From assembly GCA_013817305.1 (NCBI GenBank), contig JACDCY010000005.1, positions 1 through 64,000 of the forward strand: DNA of 64,000 nt, given 5' to 3'. This stretch comes from Gemmatimonadaceae bacterium. Its GTDB lineage: Bacteria > Gemmatimonadota > Gemmatimonadetes > Gemmatimonadales > Gemmatimonadaceae. Position numbers and translations under genes: made by a program. Positions 9,732-18,466 of the stretch are shown here, piece after piece (position 1 is the stretch's first letter; each line of letters opens with the position of its first letter). The notes under the pieces were generated by a model that was given only the letters and a program-made list of their open reading frames with translations, did not search any database and was not told the DNA's origin.

Positions 9732-11728
9732 CGGCGATGCGCGAGGGTGACGAGACTGCCGCGCATGGCAACGGCTCCCGCAGCCGGATAGGACTGCAGC
9801 GCAGGACCTGCTATGAGACGAACTCGAAAGCCGGCACCGTGGAGCGCCCCGATCGCCTGTCGCAAAGTCAGTCCCGCCACGTCCGGGATTGCCTGCGGCG
9901 CGGGCGCGGGTGACGCATTCTTCGCCGCGGCCGCAGCCGGGAGTCGCACGACTACGCGCCGCAACGGGGTTTCCGGCGGAGGAGCCGCGACCACTCTGGG
10001 TACAACTACTTTCGGAGGCTGCGCCCAGTCGGTCGACTCGCGTTTCGCTGGCGGCACGACAGGCGGAGGGTCGGGCAGCCTGGCCGAGACCAGCGCGCTG
10101 CGATCCAGAGCGGCGTCCCTCGCGGCGAGCGCGGCCTGCAACACGACCCGGCTCACCGGCGCAGCCGCCTCGCCGCCGTAAATCGCCTTGCGCGGGTTGT
10201 CCAGCTTTACCACGACCACGTACTGCGGCTCGTCGCCCGGGAAGAGTCCCACGAACGACGCGGTATAGCTGCCCGGCACGTACCCCTTCCCGCCGGATGC
10301 CCGCCGCGCGGTTCCGCTCTTTCCGCCCACAAGGAAGTTCGCGAGGTCGGACTTGACCGCGGTTCCGCTGTCGACCACCGCGACGAGCATGCGCTGCATC
10401 GTCGCCGCCGTGGCGGGAGAGAAGACGCGCCGCAGCACCCGACGCCTGCGCGTGAAGACCACTCGGTCCCCCTCGCGCACCTCGCGCACGATCTGCGGCT
10501 CGACCAGCTCACCGCCGTTCGCGATCGCGGCGTACGCGGTGGCCAGCTGCAGCGGCGTCACGGCGATCTCGTAACCCATCACGATCGCGGCCGCGGAGGT
10601 CTTCGACCATCGCCGCGGCTCGCGCAGCGTGCCGGTCGCTTCCGCGGGCAGCGCTACGCCTGTCGGCGCGCCGAAGCCCAGATCCCTGAGTAGCTCGTAC
10701 TTGTCGCGCGCGCTCAATCTGTCGGCGAATCGCACGATGCCGATGTTGCTGGAAAAGCGGATCACGTCCGCAAGCGACATCGACGGCGCCCTGTGGACGT
10801 CGCGGATGACGCGCCCCTCTACCTCCAGGACCCCGTTGAAGGTCTCGATCACTTCCTCCGCCGACGCGAGACCTCGCTCGAGCAGCGCCGCGGCGATAAA
10901 GGGCTTGAGAGTCGATCCCGGCTCGAACGGCTCGGTGATCGCGGTGTTGGCGAAGGCCGACGGATCGACGCGATTGCTGGCGAGGGCCAGCACCTCGCCG
11001 GTGTGCGGATTCAGCACGACGATGTCGCCCCCGCTCGCTTGCAGACTGTCCACGGCCTGTGCCAACGCGCGCTCCGCGATGTCCTGCAGGTCGCGGCTCA
11101 GCGTGAGCACGACTGTCGCGCCGACCGCGGCAACACCCGACGGGTTCGGGATAGCGCGTCCGCTGCGGTCGCGCGCCAGCCGGTAGGTCGCGCTATCGCC
11201 GCGCAGCAGGGTGTCCAACGCGAGCTCAAGTCCGTCGAGCGCTGCGCCCGACGCATCGGTGCGACCGACCAGCTTTCGTATTCCAGCGAAGTTCGAGTAC
11301 ACGCGGTCGAGGACGACCGTCGAGTGCACGCCCCGCATCGGAATCAGGGGCGCGATCGGCTGGGGCGGGAATGCCCCGGGGATCTGCACCCATTTGCGAG
11401 TCGTATCGACCGCGCGCGCCACCCACACAGCCGGCACACCGGCCTGGGCGAGTATACGCCGGACCGCGACCCTGTCCCTAAGCTCGCGCGGGGCGATGCT
11501 GATGCGCCGCAGCTCGCGAGTCTCCACCAGCACGTTGCCCGTGGCGTCTACAATCGCGCCGCGCATCGCCGGGCGCGACGTCGACACGAAATGCTGCCGC
11601 TCGGCGCGCGCGGCCCACTCGTCGCCTTCCAGCAGCTGCACCTGCGCCGCGCGCGCGACGAGCGCGACCGCGAACAGGATGAGCGATACGTGCACCACTC
11701 CGATCCGGCTAGGGAGTCGCAGCGCCAC
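9728..11728 (-). CDS. ftsI: Septal peptidoglycan transpeptidase (FtsI/PBP2-like) with C-terminal PASTA domain
   Basis: A 666-aa class B penicillin-binding protein that crosslinks septal peptidoglycan with FtsW. One N-terminal membrane anchor (about 9-28) precedes the dimerisation domain; the transpeptidase has the catalytic STLK (Ser272/Lys275), SSN (326-328) and KSGT (470-473) motifs. The tail (about 612-666) reads as one PASTA domain after a proline-rich linker. E. coli FtsI lacks PASTA, whereas related bacteria and Firmicute homologs carry it. The start overlaps ftsL by 20 bp. Confidence 0.95.
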   Translation of the reverse strand: MALRLPSRIGVVHVSLILFAVALVARAAQVQLLEGDEWAARAERQHFVSTSRPAMRGAIVDATGNVLVETRELRRISIAPRELRDRVAVRRILAQAGVPAVWVARAVDTTRKWVQIPGAFPPQPIAPLIPMRGVHSTVVLDRVYSNFAGIRKLVGRTDASGAALDGLELALDTLLRGDSATYRLARDRSGRAIPNPSGVAAVGATVVLTLSRDLQDIAERALAQAVDSLQASGGDIVVLNPHTGEVLALASNRVDPSAFANTAITEPFEPGSTLKPFIAAALLERGLASAEEVIETFNGVLEVEGRVIRDVHRAPSMSLADVIRFSSNIGIVRFADRLSARDKYELLRDLGFGAPTGVALPAEATGTLREPRRWSKTSAAAIVMGYEIAVTPLQLATAYAAIANGGELVEPQIVREVREGDRVVFTRRRRVLRRVFSPATAATMQRMLVAVVDSGTAVKSDLANFLVGGKSGTARRASGGKGYVPGSYTASFVGLFPGDEPQYVVVVKLDNPRKAIYGGEAAAPVSRVVLQAALAARDAALDRSALVSARLPDPPPVVPPAKRESTDWAQPPKVVVPRVVAAPPPETPLRRVVVRLPAAAAAKNASPAPAPQAIPDVAGLTLRQAIGALHGAGFRVRLIAGPALQSYPAAGAVAMRGSLVTLAHRR

Positions 11729-12020
11729 CGGGCCTCCGCTCGAGAATTATCATCTGACCGTCGGAAGGGACCCGCATTCCGAGGCGTTGTTCCGCGATCG
11801 GGACGAGCTTCTCCCTGCTGGACGCCGCCCGGATGTCTCGCGCGAGCCTCGCGCGGTCTCCTTCGAGCTGGAGCCGGGTCTGGCCTATCTCGCGCATCTC
11901 TCGCGCGCCGGCGATCCCCACGCTCCGGCGCCAGATGACGAGCGACGCAAGCAGCACGAGCGCGACGAGGACGAGCGCGACCATGGACCGGCCGCGCAGC
12001 GCTACGCGGCTTTTCGCCAT
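11709..12020 (-). CDS. ftsL: Cell division protein FtsL
   Basis: A 103-aa bitopic protein: a basic N-terminus, one strongly hydrophobic segment (about residues 13-31) and a short coiled-coil region rich in Arg, Glu and Leu, ending with LGMRVPSDGQMIIL, which is a typical FtsL C-terminus. It forms the FtsQLB complex that activates septal synthesis. The ATG at 12020 lies inside the 3' end of rsmH (19-bp overlap). FtsL sequences diverge widely, so position and architecture carry most of the weight. Confidence 0.85.
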   Translation of the reverse strand: MAKSRVALRGRSMVALVLVALVLLASLVIWRRSVGIAGAREMREIGQTRLQLEGDRARLARDIRAASSREKLVPIAEQRLGMRVPSDGQMIILERRPGGAATP

Positions 12021-12967
12021 CCCCGCAGGCGCGCGCTCCGGGCGCGCGGGTTTCGTGAGTTCTCGCCGGCCTGAGGCCGGATCGCCCGCTTCGTAATCAC
12101 AGTACCGGCCGACAGGCCTCCGCACTCACAGCGCGGGAGGAGCGGAGGGCACGTGCACGCCTGGCTCCAGTCGCGCATCGCGTGCTTCACGATCCTGTCT
12201 TCGCCCGAGTGGTAAGCGATGACGGCGAGCACGCCATCGGGGTTGAGTCGGTCGCGCAGGTCCGGAAGCGCCCTGGCCAGGCCGGTGAGCTCGTCGTTGA
12301 CCGCTATGCGAACCGCCTGGAACAGTCTCGCGAAATCAGGCGCCCCGCTGCGGGGACCCAGCACCGCGCGAATCGCGCCCACGAGGTCGTCGCTTACGAC
12401 GAATGGTCGTGTCGTGCGACGCCGCGTGACCTCGCGCGCCAGGCGAAATGCCCGTGGCTCGTCGCCGTACTCGCGGAAGATCCACGCCAGCTCCTTCTCG
12501 TCCGCGGTATTGAGCAGAGTGGCCGCGTCGGCGGCTGCGTCTGCTCCCATGCGCATGTCGAGCGGCGCGCCGTCGCGGAAGGAGAATCCGCGCGACGCAA
12601 CGTCTATCTGATGCGACGAGACGCCGAGATCGAGCAGTATCCCGTCGAATCGAGTGTCGCGCAGGTCCGGGAGGTTCGCGATCGCCGCGTAGTTGCCGAC
12701 GTAAGCCTGGAACTTCGCATCCGTCTCGGGGCGAAGCCGCTCGCACGCTGCGGCCACCGCGGCCGGATCGCGATCGAGGCCGGTCACACTCGCCCCCGTC
12801 TCGAGCAGCGCCGCGCTGTGTCCGCCGCCGCCGAGCGTGCAGTCGAGCACGAGCCTGGAGCCCGCGAGCGACTCGAGTACTTCGTCCACCAGCACGGGGG
12901 CGTGGTAGGCGGTATCCCAGCGTCCATCAGGCGGGCGGACATCGGCGGTAGGCGCTGTTGCGGACAT
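12002..12967 (-). CDS. rsmH: 16S rRNA (cytosine1402-N4)-methyltransferase RsmH
   Basis: A 321-aa SAM-dependent methyltransferase of the 30S subunit that usually heads dcw clusters. It has YHAPVLVDEVLE near the N-terminus, the SAM motif LDCTLGGGGHS (about 41-51), ILLDLGVSSHQID, and RSARLRGWR near the end. I chose ATG 12967. A TTG at 13006 is in frame but coincides with a TATATT promoter-like element, so it is probably untranslated. mraZ, often the neighbour upstream, is absent. Confidence 0.95.
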   Translation of the reverse strand: MSATAPTADVRPPDGRWDTAYHAPVLVDEVLESLAGSRLVLDCTLGGGGHSAALLETGASVTGLDRDPAAVAAACERLRPETDAKFQAYVGNYAAIANLPDLRDTRFDGILLDLGVSSHQIDVASRGFSFRDGAPLDMRMGADAAADAATLLNTADEKELAWIFREYGDEPRAFRLAREVTRRRTTRPFVVSDDLVGAIRAVLGPRSGAPDFARLFQAVRIAVNDELTGLARALPDLRDRLNPDGVLAVIAYHSGEDRIVKHAMRDWSQACTCPPLLPRCECGGLSAGTVITKRAIRPQAGENSRNPRARSARLRGWRKAA

Positions 12968-12996
12968 GCCTCGGACGGGAGACGATTCGTTGGGTG

Positions 12997-13002
12997 AATA
13001 TA
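12997..13002 (-). promoter_or_regulatory. Candidate -10 element for the dcw cluster
   Basis: On the minus strand TATATT lies about 30 bp before the rsmH ATG and immediately after a strong terminator. No convincing -35 hexamer is visible; the expected position falls inside the terminator stem. Position and sequence fit a promoter, but this is inference. Confidence 0.4.
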
Positions 13003-13004
13003 GC

Positions 13005-13036
13005 AAAAGCCCGCCGTCGCAGGGCGACGGCGGGCT
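13005..13036 (-). terminator. Rho-independent terminator after the TPR gene
   Basis: A perfect 13-bp inverted repeat (AGCCCGCCGTCGC, 3-base loop AGG, then its complement) spans 13008-13036. On the minus strand the stem is followed by a short T run. It lies 23 bp beyond the stop of the TPR gene and directly upstream of the dcw cluster, insulating the two units. Confidence 0.85.
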
Positions 13037-13059
13037 CGGTCCTGATTGTTGCTCGATAC

Positions 13060-14772
13060 CTATTTGCAGAACTGCCTGATCATCTGCGTTACCGGCGCCT
13101 CGAACTGCGGAAGCGCTCCCATGAGCTGACTGGTCGGCTCGGGAAACTCCTCGCGACCCGCGGGCACGTTCGCCCTGGCAGTGACGAGCGACGCCTGGGC
13201 CAGGCGCGCCAACTCGCAGCTCCGAGTCTGGGAAGCTTCCGTCACCGCCGACTGCGCGATAGAGAAAGCCGATGCCCCAAGAAGGAACTGGGCGGCATTG
13301 GTCTGCGACAGTCGGTTGGACAGCTCCAGGAATCGAACCGCGCGCTGGAAGTCGGCGCGGTTACGGGAAGTATTCCCGGCGCGATAAGCGTTGTTGCCTT
13401 GCTGCAGCGCCAGCTGCGCGATCAGCGCGGAATTACCGCCGCTCGGAGCGCGCATCAGTACTGAATACACGCTGTCCGGCTGGTTCGCATCTCCGTAGAT
13501 GGTCGCGAGGATGACGTACGGCTCCGCCGCAGCCGGATCGGCTGCGAGCGCCCGCTGCGCTCCACGCACTGCTTCGGCGGTGTTACCCGACTTCCGCTGG
13601 GCTTCGGCATACGCCACCCAGAGGCTGCCGTCGTTCGGAAACTTCGCCGTAGCGGTGTTCAGGACCTCGACCGCTTCCGGGCTCCGGTTCAAACCGGAGA
13701 GTGCGCCGGCGAGACGGGCGTAGAAGTTCGCCGTGGCTTGCGCCGTGTCGGCTACGATCAGGTCGCGGCCCACCGGAACTGCGGCCTCGAAATCACGCGC
13801 GGCGAGGAGGACCAGCCACGCCGTGCGCAGCATGGACGGATCGCCCGAGCTGCGGCTCAGCGCTTCCTTGATGATCGGAGCCGCGAGAGACGCGCGACCA
13901 CTGGCTGCGAGCTCGTTCACTACCTGCTGCTGAAGCGTGAGATCCGTCGGCGCCGCGGCAAGCAGACCCGTAAGGGTCTCGACGTACTTGTCTTCGTTCC
14001 CAGCCGCCTTGTAGCCGAGCGCGGCGAGGCGAAGAGCCTGAATGTTGCGGGGATCGGTAGCCAGGACCTGCTCCACCAGCTGGAGCGTCGTCGGCGAGAT
14101 CACCTGCACGCCGTCCTTTGGCGTATCACGGGTGACGTACGCGTTGGCCAGGCACACGCGGACCATGTTCGCATCCGGATGCTGGCGGAGGCCGGTGTTC
14201 GCCTGCGAGATCGCTTCCTCGACGTTCCCACCGCGAAGCGCGTTGTAGCAACGCTCTTCATGCTCTATCTGCCTGCGGGCCGCCAGGTAGGAGCGGGAAA
14301 CGGCGGCAGCCGCCTGATCGAGCCGCGCGGCTTCTGCGGCAGGCAGCGCCTGCGTTACCGTATTGTCGCGAGACAGCACGAGGCGGGCATCCACACGATA
14401 TCCAGCGGCCGAGCGCGTGACCGCGCCGTCGATGTAATCCTTGGCGCGAATCAAGCTCGCCAGGGCCTTGGCGTCGTTGGGACCAAGCGCTTCGGTGGTC
14501 GAATAACCGGAAGCCTTGAGCGTGTTCTCGATGTCGGCCTTCGGTATGACGGTCAGATCGCGTGCGTTGGCATCGCGGCCCAGTCGAGCACGCAGCGCTT
14601 CGGCGAACTGGACTCCGACGCCGGGCTCGGTGCTCTGGAAGGTGGCCACCATGACGCGCGGCGGCGGCGCTGCGCCGGGACGCTGCGCCTGCACAGGCAT
14701 CGCAACGAGAACCATCGCAGCGATCGTCAGCGCGGTTCCTGATGCGGTCGAAAAACAGGGACGTGCCTTCAA
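13060..14772 (-). CDS. Secreted TPR-repeat protein with N-terminal CsgG/TolB-like domain
   Basis: A 570-aa predicted exported protein of unknown role. I place the start at TTG 14772 because a GGAGG (14781-14785) sits 8 bases before it and it begins a clean signal peptide (MKARPCFSTASG, hydrophobic core, cleavage near PVQA-Q). In-frame ATGs farther upstream have no ribosome site, and the longest runs into tRNA-Val. Residues about 35-170 resemble the domain that opens many periplasmic TolB/CsgG-like proteins (VMVATFQ, LTVIPKADIE, DYIDGAVTRS). The rest is helical TPR-like repeats ending in a paired-Cys region (SCELA to QFCK). Confidence 0.75.
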   Translation of the reverse strand: MKARPCFSTASGTALTIAAMVLVAMPVQAQRPGAAPPPRVMVATFQSTEPGVGVQFAEALRARLGRDANARDLTVIPKADIENTLKASGYSTTEALGPNDAKALASLIRAKDYIDGAVTRSAAGYRVDARLVLSRDNTVTQALPAAEAARLDQAAAAVSRSYLAARRQIEHEERCYNALRGGNVEEAISQANTGLRQHPDANMVRVCLANAYVTRDTPKDGVQVISPTTLQLVEQVLATDPRNIQALRLAALGYKAAGNEDKYVETLTGLLAAAPTDLTLQQQVVNELAASGRASLAAPIIKEALSRSSGDPSMLRTAWLVLLAARDFEAAVPVGRDLIVADTAQATANFYARLAGALSGLNRSPEAVEVLNTATAKFPNDGSLWVAYAEAQRKSGNTAEAVRGAQRALAADPAAAEPYVILATIYGDANQPDSVYSVLMRAPSGGNSALIAQLALQQGNNAYRAGNTSRNRADFQRAVRFLELSNRLSQTNAAQFLLGASAFSIAQSAVTEASQTRSCELARLAQASLVTARANVPAGREEFPEPTSQLMGALPQFEAPVTQMIRQFCK

Positions 14773-14859
14773 TGTTGTAACCTCCAATGCGGTGAACATC
14801 TGTACCCGTCGCGGCCGACCCGGTTCCAGCCGGTTTCCGCCCCGGCATGCCGCCGGGAA

Positions 14860-14933
14860 TGGGCGAAGAGGGACTCGAACCCCCGACATCCTGCGTGTAA
14901 GGCAGGCGCTCTAACCAACTGAGCTATTCGCCC
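14860..14933 (-). tRNA. tRNA-Val (anticodon UAC)
   Basis: The minus strand folds into a complete cloverleaf: acceptor GGGCGAA pairs with TTCGCCC, D-arm GCTCAGTTGGTTAGAGC, anticodon stem-loop CCTGCCTTACACGCAGG with anticodon TAC, and T-arm GGGGGTTCGAGTCCCTC. Discriminator A; no CCA is encoded. It sits just upstream of the TPR gene on the same strand. Confidence 0.97.
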
Positions 14934-15029
14934 GAAGCCTCGACGCCGGGCGCCGCGGAGCGGGAAAGCTTGCCGGGTGCATTCCTCATTGCAAGCGTTG
15001 CGCCTAGAAGGCGAGCGAGGCCGATTCGC

Positions 15030-15221
15030 CTATTTGAGGATGGCGATCGGGACCAGTACGAGGTACCCGAGCACCAAGAGAAGCGGCGCGATTGTCTCGC
15101 CCCCACGCCACAGATCCGCGAAGCCGAGGAGTATCGCGGCTGCGGCCAGCCCCCACCACAGCGCCCTGCTTCCCGGGAGCCGGCTGACGCCGGCGGTCGT
15201 CGAAATTTCTGGTTTGGACAT
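15030..15221 (-). CDS. Small two-helix membrane protein
   Basis: A 63-aa protein with a polar N-terminus (about 18 residues) and two hydrophobic segments (about 22-36 and 44-62), joined by a short DLWRGGET loop. Nothing in it identifies a function. It follows the DUF4388 gene after a 43-bp gap on the same strand, so it may belong to that unit. No strong ribosome site precedes the ATG. I accept it because of the membrane pattern and the absence of an alternative gene here. Confidence 0.55.
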   Translation of the reverse strand: MSKPEISTTAGVSRLPGSRALWWGLAAAAILLGFADLWRGGETIAPLLLVLGYLVLVPIAILK

Positions 15222-15264
15222 CGGAATAAGGTAGCGGTTGCTGGTTACCTGTGACTAGCGCCGG

Positions 15265-16575
15265 TCACCGCAGGGCCGACTGCCGGCCCCGCCTGTAAGC
15301 CGCTTGCGCTTCGGCGTGCATGCCGGTGTGCAGCAGGACGTCGCCAAGGTTGGCGTGCAGCTGCGGCAGGCTCGCGTTCGCGCTGATGCCGCGCTCGGCG
15401 GCGGCCCGGGCCTCATCGTACCGCCCGCGCCTGCCAAGGACGACCGCGAGGTTGTTGTGCAGGGCCGCCCCGTGCGGGTGCGCTTCGATGGCGTCGGAGA
15501 GGACCTTCTCAGCGCGCTCGAGATCTCCTTCGAGAGCGGCCGCGAGCGCGGAATGGTGGTACCACACGGCCGGGGGACGCGAATCATCCCACAGGGCGCG
15601 CGCGGCCGCGAGCTCCGAGTTGGCAAGCTTATGATCGCGCATCTTGATGGCGAGCGCGCCCGACCATGTGAGCACTACAGGCTCGCGCCTTCCCGTGCGC
15701 TCGAGGATCTCGTCGCACACGCGCCGCGCCTTGTCCGGCTGGCCGAGCTTGGCGAGCGCGTACGACAGGTTGTGCAGCGGCGTGATGGCCTCGGGAGCGT
15801 AGCAGGTCGCGCGCTGAAAGGCGGAAGCTGCCGTCGCCCAGTCGCGCCGCGCGATGGATATGAGCCCGACGTAAAACGCCGCAGACGCATCGTCCTCCTT
15901 GACGTCGAGCACTCTGGTGAACTCGGCCATTGCTTCTTCGTACATGGCCGCGCGAAAGAAGGCCATGCCAAGGTTGCGGTGCTCGTCAAGGTCGGGGCCG
16001 TCAACCGGCTTCGCCGCCGCTCCCGAGCGTCCTACTTCGACCACGAACCCGGCCGTGATCAGCCCGTAAAGCTCCTTTCCAACGACGAACTCGCCGAGCC
16101 CCGACTGCTCGATCAGCGCCGCCACGTCGCGGTGTCCGTCGATGAGCGGAAGCAGCGCCTGCTGATCAGCGGTCAGCTCGAGCTTCGTACGCAGTAGCTC
16201 CTGCCGCTCGAGCGCGAACACGAGGTCGAAGCTGTGAATCTTTTTCTCGACGACGGCCCACTCGTCGACTCGCCGCGCGCCCTCCAGCAAAACCGACTGC
16301 GGATCGATCGACGTCACAGTCACGCCTTCCGGCGGGTGCCTCGATGGCTCGAAGTTGAAAGCCCCGTCGTCCCAGGTGAACATGAGATAGACGGCCTCCT
16401 CGGCCGTCCCATGACGGTGCTCGATCTCCGCGTGCGCAATCCTGCCACCGTCGAAATAGATGCGGCCGACCTGGTCGCCACGATCGATGGTGAGCAGCCC
16501 CATCTTGTTGCCCATCGAGAGCAGTTGGAGAACGTCCGGGAGACTGGCCTCGCGCAGGCTGCCGCGAATGGCCAT
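15265..16575 (-). CDS. DUF4388 (PATAN) domain and TPR protein
   Basis: A 436-aa cytoplasmic protein. Residues 1-110 match the DUF4388/PATAN pattern (MAIRGSLREASLPDVLQLL, GLLTIDRGDQVGRIYFDGGRI, GAFNFEPS), and residues about 200-430 form tetratricopeptide repeats (for example NLGMAFFRAAMYEEAMAEF and LHNNLAVVLGRRGRYDEA). PATAN proteins often accompany regulatory and surface-motility systems. The ATG at 16575 shares one base with the stop of the upstream 72-aa gene (TAATG). It forms an overlapping set with an MglA-type GTPase, so it may be an effector or scaffold for it. Confidence 0.85.
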   Translation of the reverse strand: MAIRGSLREASLPDVLQLLSMGNKMGLLTIDRGDQVGRIYFDGGRIAHAEIEHRHGTAEEAVYLMFTWDDGAFNFEPSRHPPEGVTVTSIDPQSVLLEGARRVDEWAVVEKKIHSFDLVFALERQELLRTKLELTADQQALLPLIDGHRDVAALIEQSGLGEFVVGKELYGLITAGFVVEVGRSGAAAKPVDGPDLDEHRNLGMAFFRAAMYEEAMAEFTRVLDVKEDDASAAFYVGLISIARRDWATAASAFQRATCYAPEAITPLHNLSYALAKLGQPDKARRVCDEILERTGRREPVVLTWSGALAIKMRDHKLANSELAAARALWDDSRPPAVWYHHSALAAALEGDLERAEKVLSDAIEAHPHGAALHNNLAVVLGRRGRYDEARAAAERGISANASLPQLHANLGDVLLHTGMHAEAQAAYRRGRQSALR

Positions 16576-16793
16576 TAGCGGAGCTCCTCGATGACGTACG
16601 CGGTGAGCTCCGGCCATTCGACGATCGTCTTGGATTCGTCGAAGAAAACCGGGTCCGGGCGAGCGACGTTCCCGGGACTCATGGCCTGGATGCGCTCGGT
16701 GACGACGCCCGCGAGCTCGGCGAGAAACTGGTCGAACTCTCCCGCGCGCGGGGGACCGGAATCGCCAGCCGCGGCGTCGCCGCCCTCAATCAC
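16575..16793 (-). CDS. 72-aa conserved-looking protein between MglA and DUF4388 genes
   Basis: An acidic 72-aa protein: a glycine/alanine-rich N-terminus, a helical stretch (EFDQFLAELAGVVTERIQAM) and a C-terminus PVFFDESKTIVEWPELTAYVIEEL. I do not recognise the family. Its start overlaps the mglA-like stop by 4 bp and its stop overlaps the next start by 1 bp, so it is very likely translated with both. A small partner of the GTPase (adaptor or GAP cofactor) is a guess from context. Confidence 0.7.
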   Translation of the reverse strand: MIEGGDAAAGDSGPPRAGEFDQFLAELAGVVTERIQAMSPGNVARPDPVFFDESKTIVEWPELTAYVIEELR

Positions 16794-17395
16794 CGCGGCG
16801 CCCCGTTGCTGGTGTCGAGCCGTTGGAACACCATCTGCGAGATCGCGCGCAGCGACTCGAACACGCCGGTGCCTGCGAGCGCGTCTGCGGGAAATGACGG
16901 CGCTCCCCTGAAATTGAGAATCTCGTCCAGGTCATCGACAGGCATGATCTCGCCGGCTGGCAGGCCTCGCTTGTTGTACTGCATGACGATCGGAAGCCTG
17001 CGCGCGTCAACATTGTGAACGGCGAGATTCGCGTGCAGGTCCTGCAGGCTCTCGATGTTATCCTCGAGCTGCCGCGCCTGGCTGTCGGCGACGAACACGA
17101 CACCGTCGACGCCCTGCAGAACGAGACGGCGCGTCGCCTCGTAGAACAGCTGGCCGGGAACGCTGTACAGCTGGAGCCGCGTCGAGAACCCCGCGATCAT
17201 GCCAAGGTCGAGCGGGAGGAAATCGAAGAAGAGAGTCCGGTCCGCCTCCGTGGCGAGGGACATCATCTTTCCTTTCCGTCCTTCCGGGAGTTCGTTGTTG
17301 ACGTGCAGGAGATTGCTCGTCTTCCCGGATCCGCCAGGGCCGCAGTACACGATCTTGCACGTGATCTCGCGCGCCGTGTAGTTAACGATGGGCAT
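16790..17395 (-). CDS. mglA: MglA-type Ras-like GTPase
   Basis: A 201-aa small GTPase of the MglA family, which sets cell polarity and controls gliding or twitching in other bacteria. It has the P-loop GPGGSGKT (19-26), a G3 region SVPGQ where MglA proteins characteristically lack the Ras Asp, FVADSQ and the G4 motif NKRG (141-144). I chose ATG 17395 (MPIVNYTAREI), the canonical MglA start, with GAGGG 8 bases upstream. No Roadblock/LC7 (MglB) gene is adjacent; instead it overlaps a 72-aa unknown and a DUF4388-TPR gene. Confidence 0.9.
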   Translation of the reverse strand: MPIVNYTAREITCKIVYCGPGGSGKTSNLLHVNNELPEGRKGKMMSLATEADRTLFFDFLPLDLGMIAGFSTRLQLYSVPGQLFYEATRRLVLQGVDGVVFVADSQARQLEDNIESLQDLHANLAVHNVDARRLPIVMQYNKRGLPAGEIMPVDDLDEILNFRGAPSFPADALAGTGVFESLRAISQMVFQRLDTSNGAPR

Positions 17396-17487
17396 CCGGC
17401 ATCCCTCGCAGGCAAAATCCGATGCGGTCGGGAAAAAGCTCCCGACTGGCTCCTGTCGCAAGAATACCACCCGGAACGTCTGCCAGC

Positions 17488-18465
17488 CTAATCGCCTGCG
17501 TCGTAAAACCCGAGCGCCGCGAGCGGGTCCGGATTCCGCAGGAGGTCGGGCTCTTCGGCGACTGCTGAGAGCGACGCGTGCAGCTCCGGCGGCAGCGGCG
17601 AGCGAAGATCGAGCATCTCCCCCGTCTCAGGGTGTGCGAACCGCAGCCACGCCGCGTGCAGGAAGTGTCGCCTCGGAGGAAGTCCGGCGAGCTTGCGCCC
17701 GCCGCCGCCGCCGTAGACGTCGTCCCCCATCACCGGCTTTCCGACGGACGCGAGATGCACTCGTATCTGGTGCGTGCGTCCGGTATGCAGCTGCGCGCGA
17801 AGCAGATCTCCCGAGTTGAACCGCGCGAGCCGGACGAAATCGGTGCGCGCGGCCCGTCCGGTGGACACGATGGCCATGCGCTTGCGGTCGTTGGGATCGC
17901 GCGCGATCGGGCGATCGATGGTCAGGAGATCACCGTCGAGATGTCCCCATACCATCGCCGCGTACCGCCGCGTCACGCGCCTGTCCGCAATCGCGGCGCC
18001 GAGCAGGCGCTGGGAGCGCTCCGTCTTCGCCACAACGAGGAGCCCCGACGTTTCCTTGTCCAGACGGTGCACGATCCCCGCGCGGTCCGGAACGCCATCA
18101 GAGCCGTGGCCCTCGCGACCCAGGAGCGCATTCACCAGCGTCCCGCTCCAGTTGCCGGGGGCGGGATGCACGACCATGCCGGCCGGCTTGTCCACGACGA
18201 GCACGGATTCATCCTCGTGAATGACCGTGATCGGGATCTTCTCCGGAAGTATCTCGCGCGATTCCGGCGGCGGAATCGCGATGTCCACCCGCTCGCCGGC
18301 GACCGGCCGGTAGCTCGCTTTCTCCCTGCGCTCCGCCACTGTGACGTGGCCGTTCGCGATCAGCGTCGCCGCGGCGGTGCGCGAAATGTCCAAACGGCGC
18401 GAGACGAAGAGATCGAGACGCGCTTCGGAGCCGGCCTCGGCTACGAAGGTGTGGCGCGTCTCCAG
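17488..18465 (-). CDS. rluD: 23S rRNA pseudouridine synthase, RluD family
   Basis: A RluA-superfamily pseudouridine synthase: N-terminal S4 RNA-binding domain and a catalytic domain with HRLDKETSG (catalytic Asp), DKPAGMVVHP and LHTGRTHQIRVHLA. The first ordinary start in frame, TTG 18393, would cut the S4 domain in half. The frame stays open upstream and encodes its missing first strand (TFVAEAGSEARLDLFVSRRL). The only plausible start there is CTG 18465, one base after the lspA stop. That start is inference; the catalytic call is secure. Confidence 0.88.
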   Translation of the reverse strand: METRHTFVAEAGSEARLDLFVSRRLDISRTAAATLIANGHVTVAERREKASYRPVAGERVDIAIPPPESREILPEKIPITVIHEDESVLVVDKPAGMVVHPAPGNWSGTLVNALLGREGHGSDGVPDRAGIVHRLDKETSGLLVVAKTERSQRLLGAAIADRRVTRRYAAMVWGHLDGDLLTIDRPIARDPNDRKRMAIVSTGRAARTDFVRLARFNSGDLLRAQLHTGRTHQIRVHLASVGKPVMGDDVYGGGGGRKLAGLPPRRHFLHAAWLRFAHPETGEMLDLRSPLPPELHASLSAVAEEPDLLRNPDPLAALGFYDAGD

Positions 18466-18466
18466 G

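Noticed and set aside
9728-11728. FtsI with an altered KTG motif
   Set aside because: KSGT is a normal variant of the KTG box, also found in E. coli FtsI, so it is not a sign of inactivity.
15222-15267. Possible heptad array after the DUF4388 stop
   Set aside because: Only two similar units (AACCAGC, AACCGCT) are visible; too short to separate from chance.
16790-17395. Loss of the G3 aspartate in the MglA GTPase
   Set aside because: MglA proteins as a group lack this Asp (TVPGQ/SVPGQ), so it is not a degenerate enzyme.
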